A DNA stretch of 64,000 bases from assembly GCA_965277855.1 (NCBI GenBank), contig OZ255847.1, forward strand, positions 4,030,001-4,094,000. Direction: 5' to 3'. The notes under the pieces are model-generated. The model ran no database searches. It was not told where the DNA came from and worked only from the letters and a program-made list of their open reading frames with translations. The DNA is from Bog-105 sp965277855. GTDB lineage: Bacteria; Acidobacteriota; Terriglobia; Bryobacterales; Bryobacteraceae. A program made the translations under genes and the position numbers. Positions 39,887-49,960 of the stretch are shown one piece after another. The first letter of the stretch is position 1. Each line of letters starts with the position of its first letter.

Positions 39887-41565
39887 CATCCAAAAAACTG
39901 CTGCTGGCGTCGTTCCTGCTAGCGCCGGGAATTCTTCTGGGGCAGGGCAAAGGAGTAGCGCCGGCCGACCTGTTGAAGCCCCTCAAAGACTCCTGGCCCA
40001 CTTATAACGGCGACTACTCCGGCAAGCGTTACAGTGCCCTCACCCAAGTGGATTGTTCGACCGTCAAGCATCTCACCCTGGCTTGGATGAGCCGTGTCAC
40101 TCCGGGCCTGGATACGGACGGCGAAGGCGGCGGAGGGCGGCGCAACCACGAAGAAAACAACGTCATTGTAGGCGGCGAAGGTCCGGGCGACATCGCCATA
40201 CATGGCGGCTCTATCAAGGCGTCCGTTCTGCAAGTAGACGGCACGCTCTACTTCACAACCCCCGATAACGCCTGGGCGATGGATGCGCGCAGCGGCCGCG
40301 AACTGTGGCACTACTTTTGGAAGACCAAGGGCGGCACCCATATCGGCAATCGCGGTCTCGGAATGTGGAACGACTATCTGTTCATGGAGACACCCGACGA
40401 CTTCCTCGTCTCGCTCGACGCCAAAACCGGCAAGGAGCGCTGGCACAAGGTCATCGCCGACTTGGATCAAGGCTACTTCTCCACGCCGGCGCCGGTAGTC
40501 GTGGGCAATCACGTCCTCGTAGGAACCGGCGACGATATCGATGCTCCGGGCTTTCTCCAATCGTTCGATCCTGAAACCGGCGACCTGCAATGGAAGCACT
40601 ACACGGTTCCCATGGAGAAGGGCGATGCCGGCCTCGACACCTGGGCGAGTCTCGATGCCGCACGGCATGGCGGTGCACAAACCTGGATCCCTGGCGCTTA
40701 CGATCCTGAAACGAAACTCTACATCTTCGGCACCGGCAATCCCACGCCCGCCTTCACCACCGGTACACGCGGCGAGGGTGACAATCTTTTTACCTGCGCC
40801 CTGATCGCACTAAACGTCGACACCGGCAAAATGGCCTGGTATTTCCAGACTTCGCCGCACGACATGCACGACTACGATTCCGCCCAGACCCCGATCCTAG
40901 TGGATGCTATGTTCCATGGCAAAATGCGCAAGCTGGCATTGACTGCCACCCGTAACGGCTATTACTTCACGCTCGATCGCGTCACCGGCGAGCGCTTGGT
41001 AACTACCAAATATGGCGCGTTGACGAACTGGGCGAATGGCCTGAATAAATTCGGCGGCCCCCGGCACGATCCCGGCAAAGACGCTACCGTCCCCGGCTCA
41101 CTCGTCTCCCCCAATTCCGACGGTACCGTGAATTGGGAGCCACCCGCCTTCTCTCCGAAGACCGGTCTTTTGTACGTCGCGGAGCACAACAGCTATTCGA
41201 TCTTCTATCTCACCGACACCGATCCGCGCGGCTCCATGGGACTCGGCGGCAAAGAAGAAGCCGAGATCGGTTCCGGCGGTAGTTCACTCACCGCCATCGA
41301 CTACAAAACCGGAAAGATCGCCTGGAGACATCCCTACTATAGCGACGGCGGTGGTGGCGGCGGCGTGCTCGCAACGGCCGGCGGACTCGTCTTTGCCGGC
41401 GATGGCGCCGGCAGCCTGGTCGCCCATGATGCCGCTACCGGCAAGCCCATCTGGAACACGCGCATCGGCCATGTCACCAACGCACCGCAAACCTATTCGC
41501 TCGACGGCCACCAGTACGTCATCGCCGCGACCGGCACAACCCTCTGGTCCTTCCTGCTTTATTAG
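39883..41565 (+). CDS. PQQ-dependent dehydrogenase (quinoprotein)
   Basis: A 560-residue periplasmic quinoprotein with signal peptide (KKLLLASFLLAPGILLGQG). The eight-bladed beta-propeller shows repeated tryptophan-docking blades: WAMDARSGRELWHYFWKTKGG, VSLDAKTGKERWHKVIADLD, ALNVDTGKMAWYFQTSPHD, TAIDYKTGKIAWRHPYY and VAHDAATGKPIWNTRIG. The N-terminal SWPTYNGDYSGKRYSALTQVD is typical of alcohol/glucose-type PQQ enzymes. Electrons would pass to the cytochrome c encoded just upstream with a 4-nt overlap. The alcohol or sugar substrate cannot be predicted; no PQQ-synthesis genes are in the window. Confidence 0.93.
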   Translation: MTSKKLLLASFLLAPGILLGQGKGVAPADLLKPLKDSWPTYNGDYSGKRYSALTQVDCSTVKHLTLAWMSRVTPGLDTDGEGGGGRRNHEENNVIVGGEGPGDIAIHGGSIKASVLQVDGTLYFTTPDNAWAMDARSGRELWHYFWKTKGGTHIGNRGLGMWNDYLFMETPDDFLVSLDAKTGKERWHKVIADLDQGYFSTPAPVVVGNHVLVGTGDDIDAPGFLQSFDPETGDLQWKHYTVPMEKGDAGLDTWASLDAARHGGAQTWIPGAYDPETKLYIFGTGNPTPAFTTGTRGEGDNLFTCALIALNVDTGKMAWYFQTSPHDMHDYDSAQTPILVDAMFHGKMRKLALTATRNGYYFTLDRVTGERLVTTKYGALTNWANGLNKFGGPRHDPGKDATVPGSLVSPNSDGTVNWEPPAFSPKTGLLYVAEHNSYSIFYLTDTDPRGSMGLGGKEEAEIGSGGSSLTAIDYKTGKIAWRHPYYSDGGGGGGVLATAGGLVFAGDGAGSLVAHDAATGKPIWNTRIGHVTNAPQTYSLDGHQYVIAATGTTLWSFLLY

Positions 41566-41573
41566 CAATCTCG

Positions 41574-43562
41574 ATGCAACGAAAAACCAGCCTGCCATCC
41601 CGATATCTCGCCTACTTCGCTCTATTTACCCTCCCTCTCTCTGCTTTTGCGCAGGAAAACCCCATGGATGCAGTCCTGCACCAGTTGGAGCAGGTACACA
41701 AGTTCTCCGGCGTCAGCATTTCGCCCGACGGACGCTGGGTATCTTGGGTCAGCGGTCCTGCCGGTTCCACCGCAGAGTCGGTTTATGTCTACGACTCGCA
41801 GGCCAGGGGAGCCAAGCCAAAGCGCGTCGAAGCGGGCAATTCGCTGGAGAATACGGGAGCCTCAGGCATCGCATGGTCGAGCGACAGCACGCAAATCGCC
41901 TTCTTGACTCACCCCGATTCCGGTCAGGACCAGATCTACCTGGCCACTCCGGGCAAGAGCACAAAGTCAAAGCAACTCACCAATTTGACTGGGTACGTCA
42001 CGCATCTCCAATGGCTGCGGAACAACAAGCAGATCGCCTTCCTCTATGCCGAACACGGTGGCGGCGCAGGTCCCTTAGCTGCCGTCCCCGCACAGACCGG
42101 ACTCGTTGGAAGCGACATTCACAATCAGCGCCTCTCGGCCGTGCAAGTCGAGTCCGGCGAGGTTCATCAGATCACGCCGGCAAATCTAAACATCTACGAA
42201 TACGACTGGTCTTCTACAGCAAACCAGATCGCAGCCATCGCCGCCCCAGGTCCCGCGGACAACAATTGGTGGACAGCAAAGCTTTACACCGTCGCCGCCG
42301 ATACCGGACGCATGACCGAAATCTACGCTCCACCTGCAGACCGGCAAATCGCCGCGCCCCACTGGTCTCCCGATGGCAAAAAAGTAGCGTTTCTGGGCGG
42401 CCTGATGAGCGATGAAGGATTCGATGGCGGCGACATCTTCGTGATCCAAGCAGTCGGCGGCGAAGCGCGTAATGTGACTGCTGGATCGAAGGACACGCCC
42501 ACCGGCATCCGCTGGCGCAGTGAAGACAAGCTTCTCTACACGGAGGCCGTCGATGGCGGCGGCGGAATAGCCATGCTCGATCTAAAAACCGGTGTGAATG
42601 AAGTGTTGTGGAAGGGATCGCAGGCTCTTCATGAAGACGGTAATTTCCCCGACCTGAGTATCGCCGCCGATGGACTGACCAGCGCCGCCATTCGCAGCAC
42701 CTGGGAGCAGGCGCCCGAAATCAGCGCGGGACATATCGGCGATTGGAAAGCCATCACCAGCGAAAATGCCGGGCAAAAGGTGATGTGGGGCAAAGCCGAG
42801 AGTGTGCTCTGGCAAAACGGCGAGTACCGCGCACAAGGCTGGTTACTCTATCCGGCCCGTTTCGATGCCTCTAAACGCTATCCGATGGTTGTCGAAATTC
42901 ACGGCGGCCCCTCCAGCGAGAGATCCGCTTCCTGGCCTTCCGCGCACTTTGACATGTCCGTCATGGCCGCGGCCGGCTACTTCGTTTTCTTTCCCAATCC
43001 GCGCGGCAGCTACGGAGAAGGCGAGACCTTCACGCGGGCCAACGTCCAGGATTTCGGCGGCGGCGATCTCAAAGACATTCTGGCAGGTGTAGATGCTGTC
43101 GAGAAGAAAGCTCCGGTCGATGACGCCCGCATCGGCGTGACGGGTTGGAGCTATGGCGGCTTCATGACCATGTGGACCGTTACGCAGACCAACCGTTTTC
43201 GCGCCGCCGTAGCGGGCGCAGGCATCGCCAACTGGCTCAGTTATTACGGCGAGAATTCCATCGACCAGTGGATGATTCCGTTTTTCGGCAAGTCGGTCTA
43301 TGACGATCCGCAGGTCTACGCCAAGAGTTCGCCGATCACCTACATCAAACAGGTAAAAACGCCTACGCTGGTCGTCGTGGGCGAGCACGACGGCGAGTGT
43401 CCTGCGCCCCAGTCCTTCGAATTCTGGCATGCCTTAAAGGCGCAGAATGTGCATACCGATCTGGTCGTCTACCCAGGTGAAGGCCACTCTTTCCGCGATC
43501 CGAAAAATCGGCTCGACGTAGTAAAGCGGACCGCCGCCTGGTTTAATCAGTACCTTCGCTGA
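41574..43562 (+). CDS. S9 family prolyl oligopeptidase-like peptidase
   Basis: A 662-residue secreted serine peptidase with a signal peptide (RYLAYFALFTLPLSAFA). The N-terminal part is a WD40-like beta-propeller (VSISPDGRWVSWVSG, GIAWSSDSTQIAFLTHPD, HWSPDGKKVAFLGG). The C-terminal hydrolase has the nucleophile in GWSYGGFM (Ser about 526), Asp in VVVGEHDGECPAPQS, and His in YPGEGHSFRDPKN. Pro-oligopeptidase/dipeptidyl-aminopeptidase type enzymes use the propeller as a gate. It starts 8 nt after the PQQ dehydrogenase and may be co-transcribed. Such secreted S9 enzymes are abundant in Acidobacteriota. Confidence 0.94.
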   Translation: MQRKTSLPSRYLAYFALFTLPLSAFAQENPMDAVLHQLEQVHKFSGVSISPDGRWVSWVSGPAGSTAESVYVYDSQARGAKPKRVEAGNSLENTGASGIAWSSDSTQIAFLTHPDSGQDQIYLATPGKSTKSKQLTNLTGYVTHLQWLRNNKQIAFLYAEHGGGAGPLAAVPAQTGLVGSDIHNQRLSAVQVESGEVHQITPANLNIYEYDWSSTANQIAAIAAPGPADNNWWTAKLYTVAADTGRMTEIYAPPADRQIAAPHWSPDGKKVAFLGGLMSDEGFDGGDIFVIQAVGGEARNVTAGSKDTPTGIRWRSEDKLLYTEAVDGGGGIAMLDLKTGVNEVLWKGSQALHEDGNFPDLSIAADGLTSAAIRSTWEQAPEISAGHIGDWKAITSENAGQKVMWGKAESVLWQNGEYRAQGWLLYPARFDASKRYPMVVEIHGGPSSERSASWPSAHFDMSVMAAAGYFVFFPNPRGSYGEGETFTRANVQDFGGGDLKDILAGVDAVEKKAPVDDARIGVTGWSYGGFMTMWTVTQTNRFRAAVAGAGIANWLSYYGENSIDQWMIPFFGKSVYDDPQVYAKSSPITYIKQVKTPTLVVVGEHDGECPAPQSFEFWHALKAQNVHTDLVVYPGEGHSFRDPKNRLDVVKRTAAWFNQYLR

Positions 43563-43572
43563 CCGCGCGATC

Positions 43573-43941
43573 TTACTTCTCCCGCGCCAGCCTCAATTCA
43601 TCTTCGATCTCGTAAATGCGATCCTTGATCGGCTTTTCGGGTTTACCCGCCTTTGTCGCTTCTTCGAGCTTGCGCTTCTGCAACGAGAGCCTTTTTTCAA
43701 TCGCGGTGATCTCACTGGAAACGGGCGCGGGTACCGGAGCCGCCGCTTTCTTGGCACGAGTCGGACGCGGCTTGGCGGGTAAACTCAATTTCACCCCGAA
43801 CTCATCCCGCAATTCTTTCTGGATCAGCAGGAGCTCATTGGCAAGTTCGTTAAAGCGGCTGATCAATTCTTTCTTGGCAGCGCCATGCAGCTTTGAAATA
43901 TCTTGCTTGGCCTGCCGGTATTGTTCGAGGGTGTTGGGCAT
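43573..43941 (-). CDS. Small coiled-coil protein, possibly nucleoid-associated
   Basis: A basic protein of 122 residues (GTG 43953 adds four). The N-terminal half is a long helix (TLEQYRQAKQDISKLHGAAKKELISRFNELANELLLIQKELRDEFG). A Lys/Ala/Pro linker (PAKPRPTRAKKAAAPVPAPVS) leads to a second helix (EITAIEKRLSLQKRKLEEATKAGKPEKPIKDRIYEIEDELRLARE). The layout (coiled coil plus AT-hook-like KPRPTR) resembles H-NS-like nucleoid proteins, but I recognise no family. It is convergent with the S9 gene and follows the Tat-exported protein gene on the same strand. Confidence 0.66.
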   Translation of the reverse strand: MPNTLEQYRQAKQDISKLHGAAKKELISRFNELANELLLIQKELRDEFGVKLSLPAKPRPTRAKKAAAPVPAPVSSEITAIEKRLSLQKRKLEEATKAGKPEKPIKDRIYEIEDELRLAREK

Positions 43942-43994
43942 CGTGCGAGTCACTGAGTCGTTCGTTCGATGAGTTTAGCAACTCCCCCTTACCT

Positions 43995-46900
43995 CTATCC
44001 AACCACTGAACCCGGTCGCCAGAACAACTGCCGCCGCAACAGTCGCCGAGGCGTCTCAAAAGCCTGCAATCGTCTAGGCCCGGTTTCCGCGCCGCACGGA
44101 CTCGCAATCGGCAGCCACTGGCTGATCGACGGCTCAGTCACCCCATTTGGGATCGATCCGTTCTGCATCAGAACCTCATAGTTCAGGGAATAAACATTGC
44201 GCCAATAGTCAACAGTCACTTTGGCCGCGTTGAAGCCAACCGTTCTCGAGACCGGCGTCGTGCCGCTCTGCTGGAAATGATAAATGTCCAGATAGTAAAT
44301 GCCGCTAAGCGTCGACAACACATAGATAAACCCGGTAAATTCCACCGCCAGATCCAGATAGGTCGCCCCCGCCGTCTCCGTTAAGTTCAAAAAATACTTC
44401 GAAGACTGGCTCGCAAACAGCGGGTGAGGATTCGCGCCGATATCGACCGCATGAATGCGATTGTTGCCCTGCTCGAGCACGAGCACCACGCCTTCCGAGG
44501 TCAACGCTGTCGCTACCGGATTCCCGAATAGTCCAGGCCTCGATCCGCTTCCGGCGTGCAAAGTGGCCAGCAGGCTCGTCGATGCGTCGACATCGCTCAT
44601 GGGCGACATCGGAAGCTTGATCGTCTCGAGCTTACCGGTAGCCGAATTGATACTTACAGCCGCCCCGGAGGGATGCAGCAACAGATCGTTACAGGGCAAA
44701 TTGAGCTTGCCCCAGGCCTGATTGCTCTTTGGATTAGAAAAGCCGGGCGGCGAAAGATTCACCTGCCGCAACAGGTTATGACCATTGCTCGAATCCAGAT
44801 AAAAGTTCGCGTGGGGATCGCCGGTCGGGCTGTAGATCAGGTGTGAGCCGCTGTCGATGGCGCAAGGAAGTTTGGCATACCCGCTCTGCTGGTCGCCATT
44901 CGCGCTCGGAATCGAAGCCATCTGATCGAGCAAGCCACTGCCGCCGGGAGCGCAAGTGACGCTCGTATAAGAATTCCAGTCGTATCCAATGTCGCCGGTT
45001 GCATAATTCACGCTGATCCCGCGAAACTCGCACAACTGTCCCGGCTTGTTGGAACAGTTCTCGCCACTGGGCGCTGCCGGAGCATTCGCACAAGCCCACA
45101 CATGATCTCCATTCGAACCTATCGTGGTTTTCTGCTTGTGCAGGTAGACGGTTTGCGGATTGATGGGCAGTTTCAGCTCGGTGATCGCCAGGCTCGCGCT
45201 CAACCCCGCCGCGCTGCTGGCCCCGGCATTCGGGATCTTCCCGGTTGTCCCGTGACCGACCAGCGTTCCTTGCGCGGTCGTGGCCCCGTCACTGGCATAA
45301 AAAGCAACCGTCAAGACAATCGTCCCGCCATAGGGCAGGTTCGAAAAAGTAGCCGAGAGACTCGCCCCGGGCTGTCCGGGTACCGTCAAAACTTGAATAC
45401 GCGGTGTCCCGCCGTTCACCACCGCTGTCACCTTGTAGTAAGCTGCCGCCGCCGGGAACACCGGACCATTCTGACCGTGGTGCGCTGGATCAGGCTGAAT
45501 CGTCAGGCTCACATCATGCGTAGCCGTTAATTGATCCACATACGTCCAAGGTGAGAGCACCACCTCACACGCCGTTTCCGCCACGTTCGCCACCGCTACC
45601 AGCGCGCCTAAAGCCTGCAAAATTGGCCCAAGAATCGGCACCGTATCTTCAAAGGCGTTCCCCAGTTCGCCTGTCGTGATGAAGCTCGTCACCTGCTCCA
45701 CAAACGCCGTAATTTCTGGCGACGGATTCGAGACCAGCGTCTTCCAGAACGTCGTGAAAAACGTTTGCGGATCGGCTTTCGTGGCGATTTCGCTCGCAAT
45801 GAACTTCACCACCGCCGTAATAAACGGGACCACCACAACTTTTACAAATAAGTCCAGCTCTAAGCCGAGCCCAAAAAAAAGCAGCACCATCGGCAAGCTC
45901 AAATTGAAAATCGTGGTTAAGGCGATCCCCAGGCCTTCGGTCTGCTGAAAGTGATGCGACCCGTCTCCCAAACCGCTCGCCAGTATCGCGGCGCTCGAGG
46001 CGTTCTGCGGAAAGTCAAAGCTGATGTTGACCGTCGACGACTCGACAGGGATTCCGAGAACAGTCAGCTCCGGCTTTATGTAGCCGATGTAAATCGTGTC
46101 GGTCGGATTCGGCAGATCCACCGGCGGATTGATCGTGATACTCGGCTGTTGGGGAAGGACATTGCCGGCTTTTGAAAATTGCAGATAGAGCCCCAGCCAG
46201 CGCGAATACCAGTTGGTGAATGCAAGCGTGACGTTTGCCTCGCTGCTAGATGCGATCGTCACGCTGTACCCGCTCTGCTGCGGCGTAAAGTTTTTTAGCG
46301 CGAAGTTGATGTTAGAAGTCTCGCTGCGTGCCGCTTCGGCCTGTGTCTCGAATGCGGCGCCATCGTGCCGGAACCAGATCTGCCCGAGCAAGTCGTTGTT
46401 GGAGGATGCTGTTCCGGCGCGATGTGTAACGTCCGAACCGAGCGTGGTATCGTTCTTAACGCTGCCAATCGCCGACGCCATGAATTGCGCCAAGTGCGGC
46501 TGAATACCCGGATTCCATTTAGCATCGTAAAGAATCAAACCCGTGTTGTTGCCTTTGGTGCTTTTGATCGGCGCGCCGTTCTGGTCGGTATACGGGACCA
46601 GCGTGGCCCAGCCAGTCGAGTTGCTGACCGTCATCGCTTGCTGCGGCATCGCGGGCCCCGCCGTTCTCAGATCTCCCACGACATTGATCAAGTCGCCGAC
46701 ATCGGTCTGAATATGATTGGTTTGAATATTTGCGGCAGACTTTCCTTCCGCCGAAAGCGCTTCGGGATGATAGTTGGCCAGCGCCGTTGCCCAGTCCACC
46801 GGACCCAGATGTTCCTGCTCGTCGAGCAGATCCTGTAATGTCTCCGCCGCCGGTTGCCCATAAAGATGGCGCTTTGCCGACATCGCGATCGGCTGGCCCG

Positions 46901-47402
46901 CCGACACTTTGCGACTTGCTAGGTCGAACGCATGCGCATACCCACTCAACGGCGGTATGGCGTACATGGCCGACATGCTCCATTCGCCGGTCGCTGCGTT
47001 CGCATCCTTGATCACGTAAGCGGCTTGCAGACTATCGGTGGACGCCATGGCTTGTTCGACCACGTGCGTTATCGCGCTATCCGGCAGTAACGCCAGAAAC
47101 TTGTTTCGCCTCCTGCCGGCCAGCACTGCCGGATGCGATGGATTGACAGCCTCCAGCCGGTACTTCGTTCCCCCCAGGACAAATTCATAAGTAGCGCCTT
47201 CATGCGCCTCATGCGAGAAGTCAAAGAAGAAAGTGCGCGCTTTGTGCCGGCCACGGCGATACGCTCCTTCGGCCGTAGACAGCAGACCCAGCGCAGCGGC
47301 CGAGGTGGTCGCGCTTCGCAGAAAATGACGCCGCGATGGTTTCGCCCACAGTGTCAGTCGCTCGATCTTTCGCTGGGATCGAATCTTCGCACCTTTTCGC
47401 AT
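43995..47402 (-). CDS. Large Tat-exported protein of unknown function
   Basis: A 1135-residue protein. The N-terminus is a twin-arginine signal (SRRHFLRSATTSAAALGLL), so it is exported folded. Residues 50-490 are beta-rich without a family I recognise. At about 491-540 there is a hydrophobic stretch with membrane-like runs (FNLSLPMVLLFFGLGLEL, VVVVPFITAVVKFIA), then helices. About 650-760 looks like an Ig-like domain (AAYYKVTAVVNGGTPRIQVLTVPGQPG). The last 250 residues have NHL/beta-propeller-like strands (LTSEGVVLVLEQGNNRIHAVDIG, VEFTGFIYVLSTLSGIYYLDIYHF). AAGGAG precedes the ATG. It is third in a packed set with the M23 peptidase and pentapeptide-repeat genes (11 nt gap). Function unknown. 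Confidence 0.78.
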   Translation of the reverse strand: MRKGAKIRSQRKIERLTLWAKPSRRHFLRSATTSAAALGLLSTAEGAYRRGRHKARTFFFDFSHEAHEGATYEFVLGGTKYRLEAVNPSHPAVLAGRRRNKFLALLPDSAITHVVEQAMASTDSLQAAYVIKDANAATGEWSMSAMYAIPPLSGYAHAFDLASRKVSAGQPIAMSAKRHLYGQPAAETLQDLLDEQEHLGPVDWATALANYHPEALSAEGKSAANIQTNHIQTDVGDLINVVGDLRTAGPAMPQQAMTVSNSTGWATLVPYTDQNGAPIKSTKGNNTGLILYDAKWNPGIQPHLAQFMASAIGSVKNDTTLGSDVTHRAGTASSNNDLLGQIWFRHDGAAFETQAEAARSETSNINFALKNFTPQQSGYSVTIASSSEANVTLAFTNWYSRWLGLYLQFSKAGNVLPQQPSITINPPVDLPNPTDTIYIGYIKPELTVLGIPVESSTVNISFDFPQNASSAAILASGLGDGSHHFQQTEGLGIALTTIFNLSLPMVLLFFGLGLELDLFVKVVVVPFITAVVKFIASEIATKADPQTFFTTFWKTLVSNPSPEITAFVEQVTSFITTGELGNAFEDTVPILGPILQALGALVAVANVAETACEVVLSPWTYVDQLTATHDVSLTIQPDPAHHGQNGPVFPAAAAYYKVTAVVNGGTPRIQVLTVPGQPGASLSATFSNLPYGGTIVLTVAFYASDGATTAQGTLVGHGTTGKIPNAGASSAAGLSASLAITELKLPINPQTVYLHKQKTTIGSNGDHVWACANAPAAPSGENCSNKPGQLCEFRGISVNYATGDIGYDWNSYTSVTCAPGGSGLLDQMASIPSANGDQQSGYAKLPCAIDSGSHLIYSPTGDPHANFYLDSSNGHNLLRQVNLSPPGFSNPKSNQAWGKLNLPCNDLLLHPSGAAVSINSATGKLETIKLPMSPMSDVDASTSLLATLHAGSGSRPGLFGNPVATALTSEGVVLVLEQGNNRIHAVDIGANPHPLFASQSSKYFLNLTETAGATYLDLAVEFTGFIYVLSTLSGIYYLDIYHFQQSGTTPVSRTVGFNAAKVTVDYWRNVYSLNYEVLMQNGSIPNGVTEPSISQWLPIASPCGAETGPRRLQAFETPRRLLRRQLFWRPGSVVG

Positions 47403-47413
47403 ACCTCAACTCC

Positions 47414-49945
47414 TTAACGTGGTCTGGGCCGCCGAGCAGCGGGCCTGGTGTCATTCCAATTCGTATCGAAAGTACTGGCTGAACACGCTGCTGTGGGAGG
47501 CGTCGCGGCTGCGTATGTGCCGAACTGCCCCAAAGCAACCGGGCTGATCCACCTGCTCCCGTTGTTCATAGCGGGTCCGCATCCAGCCGGAGAATTGCCG
47601 TTAACCCCCGGATACCGCCTGCCATCCGGACAGATGGTTAAGCCATTCGAAGGCGGCGCTGCAGTCGGTTCCTTGTATGCCGTAAATATACAGTCGGGCG
47701 CGCCGGACGTGTTCCAATAACCCGGGAACACGGTATGTCGTCCGTCCAGCACAAAGTAAATCCCCTGCAATCCCGCAAAGTCGACGAACGCATTTCCAAA
47801 CGAAACATTGCCGGTGATGTTGGCCGCCGATAAATTCGCCCCTTGCAGGAAGGCACTGGCAAAATTGATTCCAGCTATCTGTGCCTTCGCGAAATTCGCG
47901 CCAACCAAATAGGCGTTGCTGAAGTTTGCGCCGGAAATCGTCGCACTTGCGAAATCGACTCCTGCCAGATAAGCCCCCGCGAAGTTAGCGTTGTTCAGCG
48001 CCGCGCCGGTTGCCGAGGCACAATTGCCGGGAGACCAGGTAGCGCAGGGCGCTGCAGCGTTTAGTGGCGCCGAACTGAAGAAGTTCGCGTTCGCGAAATC
48101 GGCCGCCCCGATCTGTGCCTGTGACAGATTTACATTGCGCAGGAATGCTCCGTTCAGGCGCGCTGCTGGAGCGCCCGCTTTCTCCTGCAGGAACGCCCCG
48201 CTCAAGTTCGCCTGATCCAGGTTCGCGTTACTTAAATCGCTGCCATAAAGCACGGCGTTCGTCAGATTGGCAAATCGTAAGCTCGATGCATTCAATCCAG
48301 CCCCCGCCAGATTGGCTCCACTCAAATTGGCATGATCGAAAGACGCACCCTGCAGCGTGGATCCAGGCATCTGCGCCCCTGACAGATTCGTGTACGAGAA
48401 ATTGCTTGAGCAGCTTCCGTCGTCGACCACCGTCACGTTCGTGAAATCAACCGTCGTCAGGTCCATCAACTGGTTCACGTCCCCCGAAAAATTGACACAG
48501 TTCAAAATCGCCGAATCGAATTTCGCGCCCCCCAATTCGCTCCCCTGAAAAGAAACGTGACTAAGTCGCGCCCCCGAAAAGTCGGCCTTCTGCAAATTCC
48601 ATTGCGTCAGCTGCACGTTCGAGATCGCTGTATTGCGCAGTCTGCAACCGCTGCAGTTGTTATTCAGAATGCTGTCGTATTCCCGTCCGAGAATCGAATC
48701 CAAAGGCGTCAGAAATAGCCTCTCCCCCGGAAACCCGTTCGGAAACGCGTAATCCGAAGTGGTTCCATTCAGGCCGCCGTTTTCGTACCAGGTCGCGAAT
48801 ACGTTGTTGCCCGCGTGAAGGAATCGCGTATTCTTGATCAGATTCAACGAGGGGCTGTCCAAATTCGCCAGCCGTTTTTCTTCAGTACCCGAGGCGTCAT
48901 CGTCAGACGAAAAAATCGCGCTCGCCTGCGTCTCACCGCTGCCCTGTGTCAGTTCCGCTTCTCCGTCTTGCAGAGGATCGGTCTGCGGCCCCACTACCCA
49001 CCGGAACGCCACCGTATACGTCGACCTTCCGGTGAACTCGTTCCCCGGCACTGAAGTCCCAAGCGTCAGATAATCCGAAGCGCTGCCATACGGGACCGTG
49101 CTGTCCACCGTTAACGGAAACGTTCCATTCGCGCCCTGCCCTTGCGTGTCGATGAACATGTAATTCCCTAGATCTCTCAGCATCGTCGCCTGCGGATTCC
49201 CCGCGCAGTTTCGCGAGACCACCAGCCAGTACTTGGGCGGCGTCTGTGAAGGATTTAGCTGCGACGAATACCAGCAGCCCGTGTGAGATCCCAACGACTG
49301 CACCATCGGTTGCGCAGAACCGGGAGCTTTCGTGTTCGGCACTGGCAATTGAAACAGCGAGTTGAAGTCGAAATGTGAACTGGCATAGTCCGCATACAGT
49401 TCGCCTACCGGAATGCTCGGAAGATCATACCTCACGCGCACCGCGCCCTGCCGGTTCTGCTGCCCTGGATCATATAGCGGATTGGGAACAAGCGCCCAGA
49501 ATCCCGGCCGCACCGTTCCGTCTGCATTCACCAGCGCCGCGCCTTGTGCACCCGCGGCACCAACCACTACACGCTCTGGCTTCTCGACGAAAGCATCGGC
49601 AACCGAAACCGTTACCTTATAGAGCCCGGCTTCCAACAGACCCCGCGCGCACCGCTGACCTCGCCGCCCGTTTATTCTCATCACCACGTGATTGGTCGAC
49701 GACTCCGACAGCGTCACCAGGAAATGGGAAGCAGTGCCTTCGACGCAAACTCGATTCACGCCTTCCGCGAGTCGATACCGTGCCGTCTGCTTTGTCGACG
49801 TGTCCCAGTCGAGCAAAATTGCTTGGCCACTCTGCGCCGTCAACTCCGGATCATCCGCGAAAGCATGTGAGTGAAGATCTGCCGCTTCAGCGACAGCAGT
49901 TACTAGGCACACGCTCAATATGCCGCGGACGATGCGCATCAACAT
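47414..49945 (-). CDS. Secreted pentapeptide-repeat protein
   Basis: An 843-residue exported protein with a signal peptide (RIVRGILSVCLVTAVAEA) from ATG 49945 (GTG 49948 is one codon earlier). The N-terminal third is beta-rich (RYRLAEGVNRVCVEGTASHFLVTLS). At about 435-720 there is a run of A(N/D)LxX pentapeptides: ADFSGARL, GASFDHANLSGANLAGAGLNAS, SDLSNANLDQANLSGAFL, ANFAGAYLAGVDFASATISGANFSNAYLVGANFAKA, which form a right-handed quadrilateral helix. The C-terminal 120 residues end in a Pro/Arg-rich tail (TRPAARRPRPR). It lies 12 nt after the M23 peptidase and 11 nt before the Tat-exported gene. Role unknown. Confidence 0.85.
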   Translation of the reverse strand: MLMRIVRGILSVCLVTAVAEAADLHSHAFADDPELTAQSGQAILLDWDTSTKQTARYRLAEGVNRVCVEGTASHFLVTLSESSTNHVVMRINGRRGQRCARGLLEAGLYKVTVSVADAFVEKPERVVVGAAGAQGAALVNADGTVRPGFWALVPNPLYDPGQQNRQGAVRVRYDLPSIPVGELYADYASSHFDFNSLFQLPVPNTKAPGSAQPMVQSLGSHTGCWYSSQLNPSQTPPKYWLVVSRNCAGNPQATMLRDLGNYMFIDTQGQGANGTFPLTVDSTVPYGSASDYLTLGTSVPGNEFTGRSTYTVAFRWVVGPQTDPLQDGEAELTQGSGETQASAIFSSDDDASGTEEKRLANLDSPSLNLIKNTRFLHAGNNVFATWYENGGLNGTTSDYAFPNGFPGERLFLTPLDSILGREYDSILNNNCSGCRLRNTAISNVQLTQWNLQKADFSGARLSHVSFQGSELGGAKFDSAILNCVNFSGDVNQLMDLTTVDFTNVTVVDDGSCSSNFSYTNLSGAQMPGSTLQGASFDHANLSGANLAGAGLNASSLRFANLTNAVLYGSDLSNANLDQANLSGAFLQEKAGAPAARLNGAFLRNVNLSQAQIGAADFANANFFSSAPLNAAAPCATWSPGNCASATGAALNNANFAGAYLAGVDFASATISGANFSNAYLVGANFAKAQIAGINFASAFLQGANLSAANITGNVSFGNAFVDFAGLQGIYFVLDGRHTVFPGYWNTSGAPDCIFTAYKEPTAAPPSNGLTICPDGRRYPGVNGNSPAGCGPAMNNGSRWISPVALGQFGTYAAATPPTAACSASTFDTNWNDTRPAARRPRPR

Positions 49946-49960
49946 CACCGGTTACCTCTT

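Noticed and set aside
41351..42415. 354-codon plus-strand frame
   Set aside because: It overlaps the PQQ dehydrogenase end and the S9 peptidase start in another frame; Arg/Ser/Pro-rich shadow.
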